This document shows, piece by piece, positions 1-8,732 of a stretch of 64,000 nucleotides of DNA. The position numbers were made by a program, and so were the translations under genes. Below the pieces are notes generated by a model. It was not told the DNA's origin and did no database searches. It was given only the letters and a program-made list of their open reading frames with translations. The stretch is from Streptomyces thermolilacinus SPC6 (GTDB lineage: Bacteria > Actinomycetota > Actinomycetes > Streptomycetales > Streptomycetaceae), in assembly GCF_000478605.2 (NCBI RefSeq), contig NZ_ASHX02000001.1, positions 2,147,895-2,211,894 on the forward strand, written 5' to 3'. The first letter of the stretch is position 1. The number at the start of each line of letters is the position of its first letter.

Positions 1-2
1 AC

Positions 3-1409
3 GCGCAGGTGCGGCTGTTCCTGGCCGGGGTGGACGGCGGGGAGCGGACGGAGGTCGTGTGGGACCGGGAGCGGTTCCCGTACCTGGCGCGGGTGCACTG
101 GTCGTCGGCGGGTGCGCCGCTGCTGCTGGTGCAGGCCCGCGACCAGCGCACTCAGCGGTACCTGGCCGTCGATGTGACGTCCGGTGAGACCCGTGTGGTG
201 CGGGCGGAGGAGGACGGGCGGTGGCTGGAACTGATCCCGGGTGCGCCGGCGTGGGCGGCGGACGGGCGGCTCGTGCGCGTCGCGGACGAGGACGGGGCGC
301 GCGTCATGGCGATGGGTGACCGCCCGCTCACGGACGGGGCGTTGCACATTCGGGGCGTACTGGACGTAGGGGACGGGGACGTACTGGTCTCGGCCTCGGC
401 GGGTGAGTCGGCGGCCGACGCGGAGATTGGCGAAATCCATGTGTACCGGGTGGGCGAGCGGGGCGTGGAGCGGATCTCCGTGGGGCCCGGCGTGCACACG
501 GCGGTGCGCGGCGGGCCGGTGACCGTGCTGGCGTCGGCGGTACCGGACGTGCCGGGGCAGCGGGTGCGGGTGCTGCGGGACGGGAAGCGGATCGCGGAGG
601 TCGCGTCGTACGCCGAGACGCCGGTGCACTCGCCGCGCGTCGCGCTCACCCTGTCGGGGCCGCGGAGGGTGCCGTGCGCGGTGCTGCTGCCGCGCGCGTA
701 CGAGGAGGGGGACGGACCGCTGCCGGTGCTGATGGACCCGTACGGCGGCCCGCACGGGCAGCGGGTGGTGGCCGCGCACGACCCGTACCTGACGTCCCAG
801 TGGTTCGCCGACCAGGGGTTCGCGGTCGTCGTCGTGGACGGACGCGGCACGCCGGGCCGGTCGCCCGCCTGGGAGAAGGCGTTCACCGATGGGCCCGCTC
901 CGGCGCTGGACGACCAGGTGGAGGCCCTGCGGGAGCTGGCCGGGCGGTTCCCGCTGGACCTGGGGCGGGTGGCGATCCGGGGCTGGTCGTTCGGCGGCTG
1001 GCTGGCCGGGTTCGCGGTGCTGCGGCGCCCGGACGTGTTCCACGCCGCGGTGGTGGGCGCCCCGGTGACGGACCAGCGGCTGTACGACACGCACTGGGCG
1101 GAGCGGTACTTCGGGGGGCGCCCCCAGGATGTGCCCGAGGCGTACCGGGCGAGCTCGCTCGTGTGGGACGACGGGCTGGTGGACGCGGCCGGACCGGCCA
1201 GGCCCATGATGCTCGTCCATGGCCTGGCGGACGACAACGTGGTCGCGGCGCACACCCTCCGGCTGTCGTCGGCGCTGCTGGCGGCGGGCCGCCCCCATGA
1301 GGTGCTGCCGCTGACCGGCGCGACGCACATGCCCACGCAGGAGGCGGTCATGGCGAACCTGCTGACGCTCCAGCTGGACTTCCTGAAGCGGTCGTTGGGC
1401 CTGGAGTGA
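3..1409 (+). CDS. S9 family peptidase (prolyl oligopeptidase / dipeptidyl aminopeptidase), C-terminal part
   Basis: The frame is open at the left edge, so the gene starts before the window. About 466 residues are visible of a family that usually has around 700. They cover the end of a beta-propeller and the whole alpha/beta-hydrolase peptidase domain. Counting from the GTG at 9, the nucleophile lies in GWSFGGW (Ser327), the acid in HGLADDN (Asp408/409) and the histidine in GATHMP (His440), so the triad is complete. DPP IV-type enzymes release dipeptides, often Xaa-Pro, from peptide N-termini. The gene is convergent with a peptide ABC importer, so a role in processing peptides is likely, but this is inference. 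The GTG at 9 is probably an internal codon. Confidence 0.9.
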   Translation, partial: AQVRLFLAGVDGGERTEVVWDRERFPYLARVHWSSAGAPLLLVQARDQRTQRYLAVDVTSGETRVVRAEEDGRWLELIPGAPAWAADGRLVRVADEDGARVMAMGDRPLTDGALHIRGVLDVGDGDVLVSASAGESAADAEIGEIHVYRVGERGVERISVGPGVHTAVRGGPVTVLASAVPDVPGQRVRVLRDGKRIAEVASYAETPVHSPRVALTLSGPRRVPCAVLLPRAYEEGDGPLPVLMDPYGGPHGQRVVAAHDPYLTSQWFADQGFAVVVVDGRGTPGRSPAWEKAFTDGPAPALDDQVEALRELAGRFPLDLGRVAIRGWSFGGWLAGFAVLRRPDVFHAAVVGAPVTDQRLYDTHWAERYFGGRPQDVPEAYRASSLVWDDGLVDAAGPARPMMLVHGLADDNVVAAHTLRLSSALLAAGRPHEVLPLTGATHMPTQEAVMANLLTLQLDFLKRSLGLE

Positions 1410-1415
1410 CCCCCG

Positions 1416-1470
1416 CGGGACCTGAGCGGTCACCGAGTGCGGGGTGCCCCCGGGACCTGAGCGGTCACCG
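1416..1470. repeat. 20-bp direct repeat behind the S9 peptidase
   Basis: The 20 bases CGGGACCTGAGCGGTCACCG occur perfectly at 1416-1435 and again at 1451-1470, a 35-nt period, and both copies are followed by a similar GTGCGGGG run. They lie directly after the peptidase stop codon. This looks like a small tandem duplication, with no function suggested. Confidence 0.75.
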
Positions 1471-1485
1471 GTGCGGGGCGGGAGC

Positions 1486-1521
1486 GACCGGCCGGGGCCA
1501 CATGGCACGCCCCGGCCGGTC
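1486..1521. terminator. Terminator-like hairpin between convergent genes
   Basis: Perfect 13-bp inverted repeat (arms 1486-1498 and 1509-1521, GACCGGCCGGGGC and its complement) with a 10-nt loop. It sits between the S9 peptidase and the leftward peptide transporter operon and could stop transcription from both sides. There is no clear T tract, as is common in Streptomyces. Confidence 0.6.
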
Positions 1522-1652
1522 CACGGCACCCGCACGGCCGTACGGCATCCAGGGTGGCGTGTCCGTATATCGGGACGGGGTCGGCCCGGTGTCCCGCGTG
1601 TTACACGCCCGGTGCCCCTCCCGTCACCCGGCCCCCGCCCGATCGCCCCGCG

Positions 1653-2720
1653 TCACACCGCCGTCGCCCCGCTCGGGGGCGGCGGCTGCTCCCCCGGTAC
1701 GACGTGGATCTCCTCCGCGAAGTGGCACGCCGAGTCGTGCCGCGCCGGGCTGCCGGCGTCCCGGAACGCCTCCGGGACGGCGAGCAGGGGCACCTCGAGG
1801 GCGCACCGCTCGCGCGCCTTCCAGCAGCGGGTGCGGAACCGGCAGCCGGACGGCGGGTTGGCGGGGGACGGCACGTCGCCGGAGAGGAGGATGCGCTCGC
1901 GGTGCTCCCGCGCCTCGGGGTCCGGTACGGGCACGGCGGACAGCAGGGCCTGGGTGTACGGGTGGGTGGGGTGGTCGTAGATCTCCGTGTCGGTGCCGGT
2001 CTCCACGATCCGGCCGAGGTACATGACGCCGATCCGGTCGGAGATGTGCCGCACGATCGACAGGTCGTGCGCGATGAACACGTACGACAGGCCGAACTCG
2101 TCCTGGAGCCGCTCCAGCAGGTTGACGACCTGCGCCTGGACGGACACGTCGAGAGCGGAGACGGGTTCGTCGGCCACGATGACGCGCGGCTGTAGGGCGA
2201 GGCCCCGGGCGATGCCGATGCGCTGGCGCTGGCCGCCGGAGAACTGGTGCGGGTAGCGGTTGATGTGCTCGGGGCTGAGGCCGACGACCTCCAGCAGCTC
2301 CCGCACCCGGCGGCGGCGGTCGCCCTTCGGCGCGACCTCGGGGTGGATCTCGTACGGCTCCCCGACGATGTCCCCGACCGTCATGCGCGGGTTGAGGGAG
2401 GTGTACGGGTCCTGGAAGACCATCTGGATGTCGCGCCGCACGGCCCTCAGGGCGCGCCCGGACAGGCGGGTGATGTCCTCGCCCTGGTAGCGGATGGCAC
2501 CGGAGGTGGGCCGTTCCAGGTTGACCAGCATCTTCGCGACGGTGGACTTGCCGCAGCCGGACTCGCCGACGATGCCGAGCGTCTCGCCGGGGCGCAGGTC
2601 GAAGGAGACGCCGTCCACGGCCTTGACCGCGCCGACCTGCTTCTTGAACACGACGCCCCGGGTGAGCGGGTAGTGCTTGACGAGGTCCCGTACCACCAGG
2701 ATCGGCTCAGCGGACGGCAT
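1653..2720 (-). CDS. Oligopeptide/dipeptide ABC transporter ATP-binding protein (DppF/OppF type)
   Basis: ATPase subunit (355 aa) that would power peptide uptake with the permeases encoded upstream. Walker A is GESGCGKST (residues 52-60), the signature is SGGQRQR and Walker B is IVADEP. The C-terminal oligo_HPY region carries [14 protein letters not shown], the cysteine motif typical of these subunits. An AAGGAG ribosome site lies 8 nt before the ATG, and the start overlaps the end of the preceding ATPase gene by 14 nt, suggesting translational coupling. It is the last gene of the five-gene operon 7393-1653. Substrate specificity (di-, tri- or oligopeptide) cannot be read from sequence. Confidence 0.93.
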   Translation of the reverse strand: MPSAEPILVVRDLVKHYPLTRGVVFKKQVGAVKAVDGVSFDLRPGETLGIVGESGCGKSTVAKMLVNLERPTSGAIRYQGEDITRLSGRALRAVRRDIQMVFQDPYTSLNPRMTVGDIVGEPYEIHPEVAPKGDRRRRVRELLEVVGLSPEHINRYPHQFSGGQRQRIGIARGLALQPRVIVADEPVSALDVSVQAQVVNLLERLQDEFGLSYVFIAHDLSIVRHISDRIGVMYLGRIVETGTDTEIYDHPTHPYTQALLSAVPVPDPEAREHRERILLSGDVPSPANPPSGCRFRTRCWKARERCALEVPLLAVPEAFRDAGSPARHDSACHFAEEIHVVPGEQPPPPSGATAV

Positions 2721-3702
2721 CGACGGGCTCCTTGTGGAGGGTCTCGCGCCAGAAGTGGCAGGCGCTGCGCCGGTCGTCGGAGACCTCGTGGAGCGGGGGG
2801 ACGTCGGTGCGGCACACGTCGCGGGCGCGGGGGCAGCGCGGGTGGAAGGGGCAGCCGGGCGGGATCGCCGTCAGGCTGGGCGGCAGACCCGAGATGGCGT
2901 ACAGCTCCCGCCCCTTCTGGTCGAGGCGCGGGATGGAGTCGAGCAGGCCCTGCGTGTAGGGGTGGGCGGGCGCCTTGTACAGGTCGTGGACGGGGGCGGT
3001 CTCGACGATGCGGCCCGCGTACATCACGGCGATGCGGTCGGCGACGTCCGCGACGACGCCGAGGTCGTGGGTGATGAGGACGAGGCCCATCCGCAGCTCC
3101 CGCTGGAGCTCGGCGAGGAGCTCCATGACCTGCGCCTGGACGGTGACGTCGAGGGCGGTGGTGGGCTCGTCCGCGATGATCAGCTCGGGCTCCAGGGCCA
3201 TCGCCATGGCGATCATGATGCGCTGGCGCATGCCGCCGCTGAACTGGTGGGGGTACTGGCCGACGCGTTCGCGGGCGGCGGGGATGCGGACGCGGTCCAT
3301 CAGCTCGACGGCCCTGGCGCGGGCGTCCTTCTTCGACATGCCCCGGTGGACGGTGTACATCTCGGCGAGCTGGTCGCCGACGGTGAGGACCGGGTTCAGC
3401 GCGGACAGCGCGTCCTGGAAGATCATCGCCATCCGCGCGCCGCGCACCTTGCGCCGCTCGTCCTCCTTGAGGGTGAGCAGGTCGCGGCCCTGGAAGACGA
3501 TCTGCCCGCCGGTGATGCGGCCGGGCGGCATGTCGAGAATGCCCATGACGGCCTGCGCGGTGACGGACTTGCCGGAGCCGGACTCCCCGAGGACGGCGAG
3601 GGTCTCGCCCTCGTCGACGGAGTAGGTGACGCCGTTGACCGCCTTGGCGACGCCTTCGCGGGTGCGGAACTCGACGTGGAGGTCGCGTACTTCGAGCAGC
3701 AT
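2707..3702 (-). CDS. Oligopeptide/dipeptide ABC transporter ATP-binding protein (DppD/OppD type)
   Basis: Second ATPase subunit (331 aa), forming a heterodimer with the protein encoded at 1653-2720. Walker A is GESGSGKS (residues 39-46), the signature is SGGMRQR and Walker B is LIIADEP. A C-terminal [14 protein letters not shown] motif belongs to the oligo_HPY extension; cysteine clusters here hold an Fe-S cluster in some characterised actinobacterial homologues (family knowledge). The gene follows the permease gene by 12 nt, with GAGGAG upstream of the ATG. Length is normal for the family. Confidence 0.93.
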   Translation of the reverse strand: MLLEVRDLHVEFRTREGVAKAVNGVTYSVDEGETLAVLGESGSGKSVTAQAVMGILDMPPGRITGGQIVFQGRDLLTLKEDERRKVRGARMAMIFQDALSALNPVLTVGDQLAEMYTVHRGMSKKDARARAVELMDRVRIPAARERVGQYPHQFSGGMRQRIMIAMAMALEPELIIADEPTTALDVTVQAQVMELLAELQRELRMGLVLITHDLGVVADVADRIAVMYAGRIVETAPVHDLYKAPAHPYTQGLLDSIPRLDQKGRELYAISGLPPSLTAIPPGCPFHPRCPRARDVCRTDVPPLHEVSDDRRSACHFWRETLHKEPVDAVR

Positions 3703-3714
3703 GGCGGCGGCTCC

Positions 3715-4815
3715 TCAGCGCAGCTTGGGGTCGAGGGCGTCGCGTACGGCGTCGCCGAGCATGATGAACGCGAGGACGGTGATGCTCAGCGCGCTCGCGG
3801 GCCACAGCAGCATGTGGGGGGCGTTGCGGATCTGGGGGGCGGCGTTGGAGATGTCGATGCCCCAGGAGACGGTGGGCGGGCGCAGTCCGACGCCGAGGAA
3901 CGACAGGGTGGCCTCCAGCGCGATGTAGGTGCCGAGCGCGATCGTCGCGACGACGATGACGGGCGCGACGGCGTTGGGCGCGACGTGCCGCAGCAGCAGC
4001 CGTCCGCTGCCCGCGCCGAGCGAGCGGGCGGCCTGGACGTAGTCGTGCTGTTTGGCGGTGATGACGGAGCCGCGGGCGATGCGGGCGATCTGCGGCCAGC
4101 CGAGCAGGACGATGAAGCCGACGACGGGCCACACGGTGGTGCTGGTGACGACGGACAGGAAGACCAGGCCGCCGAGGACGACGGGGATGCCGAAGAAGAT
4201 GTCGGCGGTACGGGAGAGCAGGGCGTCGCTCCAGCCGCCGAAGAACCCGGCGAGCCCGCCGAGGAGGCTGCCGAGCAGGGCGGCGCCGAGGGTGGCGGCG
4301 ATGCCGACGGTGATCGAGGCGCGCGCCCCGTGGACGGTGCGGGCGTACACGTCGCAGCCCTGCGTGTCGTACCCGAAGGGGTGGCCCGGCTCGGAGCCCT
4401 CCTGGGACTTGGCGAGGTCGCAGTGGAGGGGGTCGGCGCTGGTGAGGATCTGCGGCCAGATCGCGATGAGCACCAGGAAGGCGATGAGCAGCGACGACAC
4501 CAGGAAGACGGGGTTGCGGCGCAGCTGGTGCCAGGCGTCGGTCCACAGGCTGCGGGGCCTGCCGCCGGGGCCCGGCGGGGTGCCCTCCTCGCCGGTCGGT
4601 TCGGTCTCGGGCCTGTCGAGGGTCTCGGCTTCGCTCATGGCCAGGTCCATGGCGCCGCCGGCGCCGGTCGGGGCGATCGCCTCGCGCGGGTTCTCGTACG
4701 GGCTCCTCTCGTAGGGGTCCCGGTCGCCGGGGCCCTTCTCGTACGGGCCCTCGTCGTACCGGCCCCGGTCGCGGTGGCCCTTCCCGTACGGGCCGCCCTC
4801 GTAGGGGTCAGGCAT
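3715..4815 (-). CDS. Oligopeptide/dipeptide ABC transporter permease (DppC/OppC type)
   Basis: Inner-membrane permease (366 aa) with about six membrane segments and the EAA coupling loop (AARSLGAGSGRLLLRHVAPN) that contacts the ATPase. The C-terminus GDAVRDALDPKLR is typical of DppC. The unusual part is the first roughly 95 residues, a charged tail with repeated Tyr-Pro-Glu elements (for example GPYEKGP, DPYERSPYENP) before the first membrane helix. The gene overlaps the upstream permease by 8 nt (ATGCCTGA), indicating coupled translation. Membrane topology and the function of the tail are inferred. Confidence 0.92.
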   Translation of the reverse strand: MPDPYEGGPYGKGHRDRGRYDEGPYEKGPGDRDPYERSPYENPREAIAPTGAGGAMDLAMSEAETLDRPETEPTGEEGTPPGPGGRPRSLWTDAWHQLRRNPVFLVSSLLIAFLVLIAIWPQILTSADPLHCDLAKSQEGSEPGHPFGYDTQGCDVYARTVHGARASITVGIAATLGAALLGSLLGGLAGFFGGWSDALLSRTADIFFGIPVVLGGLVFLSVVTSTTVWPVVGFIVLLGWPQIARIARGSVITAKQHDYVQAARSLGAGSGRLLLRHVAPNAVAPVIVVATIALGTYIALEATLSFLGVGLRPPTVSWGIDISNAAPQIRNAPHMLLWPASALSITVLAFIMLGDAVRDALDPKLR

Positions 4816-5731
4816 AGCGGATCCTCGGGTCCAGGACCGCGTAGAGCAGGTCCACCAGCAGGTTCGCCACCAGGAAGACGATCACCAGGATGGTCACGAA
4901 GCCGACGACGGTGGGCGAGTTGTTGCGGAGGATGCCCTGGTAGAGCTGGTAGCCGACGCCGTGGATGTTGAAGATCCGCTCGGTGACGATGGCGCCGCCC
5001 ATCAGGGCGCCCACGTCGGCGCCGATGAAGGTGACGACCGGGATCAGGGAGTTGCGCAGCAGGTGCCGGGTGATGACGCGGCGGCGCGGGAGACCCTTGG
5101 CGATGGCGGTGCGCACGTAGTCGGCGCGGGTGTTCTCGGCGATGGAGGTGCGGCTGAGCCGGGTGACGTAGGCGAGGGAGACGAGGGCGAGGACGACGCC
5201 GGGGAGGATCAGCTCGTCGAAGCGGGCCTCGGAGGAGACCGACGGGCTGATCCACCCCCACTTCACGCCGAGGAGGAACTGCAGGAGGTAGCCGGAGACG
5301 AAGGTGGGGACGGAGATGACGACGAGGGTGAGGATCAGCAGGCCCGTGTCGAGGGGGCGGCCGCGCTTGAGGCCGCTGATCACACCGAGGGTGATGCCGA
5401 CGACGATCTCGATGGCGATGGCGACGATCGTGAGCCGCAGCGTCACGGGGAAGGCGGAGGCCATCAGTTCGGTGACCCGCTGGCCGTTGAAGGCGGTGCC
5501 GAAGTCGCCCTGGAAGATCGCCCCCATGTAGAGCAGGTACTGCTTCCACAGCGGTTCGTCGAGGTGGAGGTCCTCGCGGATGCGGGCCACCGTGGCGGGG
5601 TCGGGCGCCTTGTCGCCGAACAGGGCCGCGACGGGGTCGCCGAGCGCGTACACCATGAGGAAGATCAACAGGGTGGTCCCGATGAACACGGGGATCATCT
5701 GCAGCAGCCGCCGGATGACGTAACGCCCCAT
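4808..5731 (-). CDS. Oligopeptide/dipeptide ABC transporter permease (DppB/OppB type)
   Basis: Permease (307 aa) beginning MGRYVIRRLLQMIPVFIGTT, the classic DppB start with a hydrophobic first helix, followed by about five more helices. The EAA loop is near DYVRTAIAKGLPRRRVITRH, and the C-terminus DPRIRYA is diagnostic. GGAGG lies a few bases before the ATG. It pairs with the DppC-type permease (8-nt overlap) and follows the binding-protein gene by 30 nt. It forms half of the transmembrane pore for peptide import. Confidence 0.93.
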   Translation of the reverse strand: MGRYVIRRLLQMIPVFIGTTLLIFLMVYALGDPVAALFGDKAPDPATVARIREDLHLDEPLWKQYLLYMGAIFQGDFGTAFNGQRVTELMASAFPVTLRLTIVAIAIEIVVGITLGVISGLKRGRPLDTGLLILTLVVISVPTFVSGYLLQFLLGVKWGWISPSVSSEARFDELILPGVVLALVSLAYVTRLSRTSIAENTRADYVRTAIAKGLPRRRVITRHLLRNSLIPVVTFIGADVGALMGGAIVTERIFNIHGVGYQLYQGILRNNSPTVVGFVTILVIVFLVANLLVDLLYAVLDPRIRYA

Positions 5732-5761
5732 GTGGCCTCCTCCGGGGTTGCGGTTGGCGGC

Positions 5762-7393
5762 TCAGCCGACCTTGATCTGGTCGTACACGGGGACGCTGAA
5801 CTGGTTGAGCTTCACGTCGGAGAGCCGCTCGGTGTAGCCCGCGCTGCCGCTCTGGTACCAGAGGGGGATGGCGGGCATCTGGGCGGCGAGGATCTTCTCG
5901 GCGTCCTGGAAGTGCTTGATGGCGGCGGCCTGGTCGGACTCGGCGTTGGCGCGGTCGACGAGGGCGTCGAAGCGCTGGTTGGTGAACTTGCCGTGGTTGG
6001 CGGAGGCACCGGTGTAGTAGAGGGGCTCCAGGAAGTTCTGGATGAGCGGGTAGTCGGCCTGCCAGCCGGAGCGGAAGGGGCCGGCCATGCGGAAGCCGGT
6101 GACCTGGTTGCGGAAGTCCGCGAAGGTGCCGACCGGGTTGACGGTGCAGACGGGGCCCCGGCCGAGGACGTTGTTGATGCTGTTGCAGACGGCGTCCATC
6201 CACTGGCGGTGGGAGCCGGTGTCCACGTTGGACGTGAGGGTCATCCTGCCGCCGGGGAGCCCGCCGCCCTCGTTGATGAGCCGCTTCGCCTCGGCCGCGT
6301 CGTATGTGCAGGCGTCGCCGCACGTGTCCGCGTAGCCGCCCTTGTCGCCGAGCGCCGGGGAGGTCCAGTCCTTGGCGGGTGTGCGGGTGTTCTGGTAGAT
6401 CTGCTTGGTGATCTGCTCGCGGTTGATCGCCTTGGAGATGCCGATGCGGACCTTCTCCATGCCGGGCCTGGACCACTCGGACCGGTAGAAGGGGAAGACC
6501 AGGGTCTGGATGAGGAGGGCGGGCTGGTTGATGTACCGGTCGCCGAGGTCGCTCTCCACGTTCTTGAGCTGCTGGGCGGGGATGTCGTCGACCAGGTCGA
6601 GGTTGCCGGAGATCAGGTCCTGGTAGGCCGTGTTGTTGTCGGTGTAGACCCGCAGGTCGACCCCTGCGTTCCGGGCCTTGTCGGGCCCCTTGTACCCGTC
6701 CCAGCGGCGCAGCCGCATCTCGCTGCCCTTGGTGTACGCGTCCACGGTGTACGGGCCGTTGCCCACGGGCTTGTTCAGCCACGCGGCGTGGTCGGTGAAG
6801 AACGCCTGGGGCAGCGGCATGAACGCGTTGTACCCGAGCGTGTCGGGCCAGGTGGAGAACTTGTCCTTCAGGGCGACGGTGAAGGTCCGCTCGTCCTTGA
6901 CGACCAGGCCCCGCATGGTCTTGGCCTTGGCGGCGCCGGACTCGGGGTGTACGTCGTCGTAGCCGACGATGTCGGAGAAGAACGGCGCGTTGTTCTGCTT
7001 GTTGTCCACGTGGGCGGCGTAGTTCCAGGCGTCCACGAACGACTTGGCGGTGACCTTCTCGCCGTTGCTGAAGGTCCAGCCGGGTTTGAGGGTGATGGTG
7101 AAGTTCTGCGAGTCGGTCGTCTCGATCTTCTCGGCGACCATGTCCCGCGCCTCGCCCGTCTCGGGGTCGTACCGCTTGAGGCCGCGGAACACCATGTCGA
7201 GGACCTTGCCGCCCTGGACCTCGTTGGTGTTGGCCGGCTCCAGGGGGTTCTGGGGGTCGCCCCAGGAGGAGCTCAGGAGGCCGTCGCCACCGCCACTGTC
7301 GCCGCCTCCGCCGCCGCAGGCGGTCGCGGTCGCCGCGAGGACGACCACGATGGCGCAGGCGACCCGTCGGGTGGGGTGGCTGGCTCCGCGCAT
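5762..7393 (-). CDS. Peptide ABC transporter substrate-binding lipoprotein (SBP family 5)
   Basis: Exported lipoprotein (543 aa) that captures extracellular peptides for the permease complex encoded downstream. The ATG at 7393 is chosen because AGGAGG precedes it by 6 nt and it begins with a lipoprotein signal peptide. Residues 1-25 end in the lipobox TATAC, with lipidated Cys26 followed by a Gly/Ser linker. The mature part is a full SBP_bac_5 domain. It is the first gene of the operon 7393-1653. Its start MRGAS and upstream DNA resemble a decayed copy at 14087-14197, suggesting duplication within this locus. Confidence 0.93.
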   Translation of the reverse strand: MRGASHPTRRVACAIVVVLAATATACGGGGGDSGGGDGLLSSSWGDPQNPLEPANTNEVQGGKVLDMVFRGLKRYDPETGEARDMVAEKIETTDSQNFTITLKPGWTFSNGEKVTAKSFVDAWNYAAHVDNKQNNAPFFSDIVGYDDVHPESGAAKAKTMRGLVVKDERTFTVALKDKFSTWPDTLGYNAFMPLPQAFFTDHAAWLNKPVGNGPYTVDAYTKGSEMRLRRWDGYKGPDKARNAGVDLRVYTDNNTAYQDLISGNLDLVDDIPAQQLKNVESDLGDRYINQPALLIQTLVFPFYRSEWSRPGMEKVRIGISKAINREQITKQIYQNTRTPAKDWTSPALGDKGGYADTCGDACTYDAAEAKRLINEGGGLPGGRMTLTSNVDTGSHRQWMDAVCNSINNVLGRGPVCTVNPVGTFADFRNQVTGFRMAGPFRSGWQADYPLIQNFLEPLYYTGASANHGKFTNQRFDALVDRANAESDQAAAIKHFQDAEKILAAQMPAIPLWYQSGSAGYTERLSDVKLNQFSVPVYDQIKVG

Positions 7394-7466
7394 GGGTGCC
7401 TCCTGGTCTTTCGGGCCATGAGCAGGACTTAGGCCCAAATATCACTGCATACGGGATACCCCGCAC
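7394..7466 (-). promoter_or_regulatory. Upstream region of the peptide-transporter operon with a motif shared with 14224-14232
   Basis: The segment holds a strong ribosome site and, about 50 nt before the start, an AT-richer block with TCACTGCAT (7442-7450, ATGCAGTGA on the coding strand). The same nine bases occur at 14224-14232 in front of a decayed binding-protein start. That is consistent with a conserved promoter or operator, but no single -35/-10 pair can be assigned with confidence. Confidence 0.4.
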
Positions 7467-7555
7467 TCCACACACCCCCAACGGTGTACGCCCGCCTCCC
7501 CCCGCACCACTCCCCCGCGCGGCACCCGCGGCCCGGCGGCGTGCCGGGAAACGCG

Positions 7556-7583
7556 AAGGCCCCCCGCCGGAGCGGGGGGCCTT
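7556..7583 (-). terminator. Terminator of the bldK-type operon
   Basis: Perfect 12-bp stem (AAGGCCCCCCGC, 7556-7567, with 7572-7583) and a 4-nt loop, 32 nt downstream of the last ATPase gene of the leftward operon. The A/T pairs at the foot and the short loop make it a good rho-independent terminator. It insulates the next peptide operon, which starts at 7393. Confidence 0.75.
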
Positions 7584-7614
7584 GCGGGTGCTCGTCACGC
7601 CGTGGCGGCGCCGG

Positions 7615-8718
7615 TCACTCGGAGTCGGACTCCAGGGACGCCAGGGCGGGGTCCATGACGACTTCCTTGCCCGCCTTGATGGTGGGCTCCTCCGGGAAGT
7701 GGCACGCGGTCAGGTGACCCTCGGCGTTTCCGGAGAGCTGCACCAGCGGCGGCTCCTCCGTCGCGCACTTCTCCTGCGCCTTCCAGCAGCGGGTGCGGAA
7801 CCGGCAGCCGGACGGCGGGTTGATCGGCGACGGCACGTCACCGGCGAGGCGGATGCGCTCGCGCTGCGGGCCGTCGACCGACGCCTCGGGCACCGCGGAC
7901 AGCAGGGCGTGGGTGTACGGGTGGCGGGGCCGGTTGTACAGGGAGTCGCGGTCGGCGACCTCCATGACCTTGCCGAGGTACATCACCGCGACGCGCTGCG
8001 AGAAGTGCCGCACGACCGCCAGGTCGTGGGCGATGAAGAGAAAGGCGATGCCCATCTCGTCCTGGACCTTCTGCAGCAGGTTGACGACCTGCGCCTGGAT
8101 CGACACGTCGAGCGCCGACACGGGCTCGTCCGCGACGATCAGCTTCGGCTGGAGGGCCAGGGCGCGGGCGACACCGATGCGCTGGCGCTGACCGCCGGAG
8201 AACTCGTGCGGGAAGCGGTTGTAGTGCTCCGGGTTCAGACCCACGGTCTCCAGCAGCTCGCGCACGCGGTTCTCGCGGCCGCCGGGCGGGTTGATCCCGT
8301 TGACCTCCATCGGGCTCTTGATGATCGTGCCGACGGTCTGGCGCGGGTTCAGCGACGAGTACGGGTCCTGGAAGATCATCTGGATCTCGGACCGGATCGG
8401 CGCCAGCTGCTTGCGCTTGGCGTGGGTGATGTCCTGGCCCGCGTACTCGATCGTGCCGCCCGTGGGCTCCAGCAGGCGGGTTATCAGACGGCCGGTCGTG
8501 GACTTGCCACAGCCGGACTCACCGACCAGGCCCAGCGACTCGCCGGGGTACATCGTGAGGTCCACGCCGTCCACCGCCTTGACGGCGCCGACCTTGCGCT
8601 TGAAGGGGAAGCCGCCGTAGATGGGGAAGTGCTTCTGCAGCCCTTCCACCTTCAGCAGCGGTTCTCCCTGCTGCTTCTTCGCTCCCTGCTGCTGCGGCAG
8701 AGTGACGTTCTCGCTCAT
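7615..8718 (-). CDS. bldKE: BldKE-like oligopeptide ABC transporter ATP-binding protein
   Basis: ATPase (367 aa), OppF class. Walker A is GESGCGKST (66-74), the signature SGGQRQR, Walker B LIVADEP, and the C-terminal cysteine motif [14 protein letters not shown]. It is the fifth and last gene of an operon ordered permease, binding protein, permease, ATPase, ATPase, the order of bldKABCDE in Streptomyces coelicolor. BldK imports an oligopeptide signal needed for aerial growth and also takes up toxic tripeptides such as bialaphos (established for S. coelicolor). The symbol rests on operon order and resemblance; orthology was not tested. GGGAGA precedes the ATG. Confidence 0.85.
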   Translation of the reverse strand: MSENVTLPQQQGAKKQQGEPLLKVEGLQKHFPIYGGFPFKRKVGAVKAVDGVDLTMYPGESLGLVGESGCGKSTTGRLITRLLEPTGGTIEYAGQDITHAKRKQLAPIRSEIQMIFQDPYSSLNPRQTVGTIIKSPMEVNGINPPGGRENRVRELLETVGLNPEHYNRFPHEFSGGQRQRIGVARALALQPKLIVADEPVSALDVSIQAQVVNLLQKVQDEMGIAFLFIAHDLAVVRHFSQRVAVMYLGKVMEVADRDSLYNRPRHPYTHALLSAVPEASVDGPQRERIRLAGDVPSPINPPSGCRFRTRCWKAQEKCATEEPPLVQLSGNAEGHLTACHFPEEPTIKAGKEVVMDPALASLESDSE

Positions 8719-8732
8719 GTCTCTGCGTCTCC

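Noticed and set aside
1406..2195. Rightward open frames after the S9 peptidase
   Set aside because: They are Arg/Pro/Gly-rich and overlap the terminator hairpin and the ATPase gene on the other strand.
2677..4971. A 764-codon plus-strand frame opposite the peptide ABC genes
   Set aside because: It is antisense to clear permease and ATPase genes with full motifs, has no recognisable domain, and is explained by high GC leaving the opposite frame free of stops.
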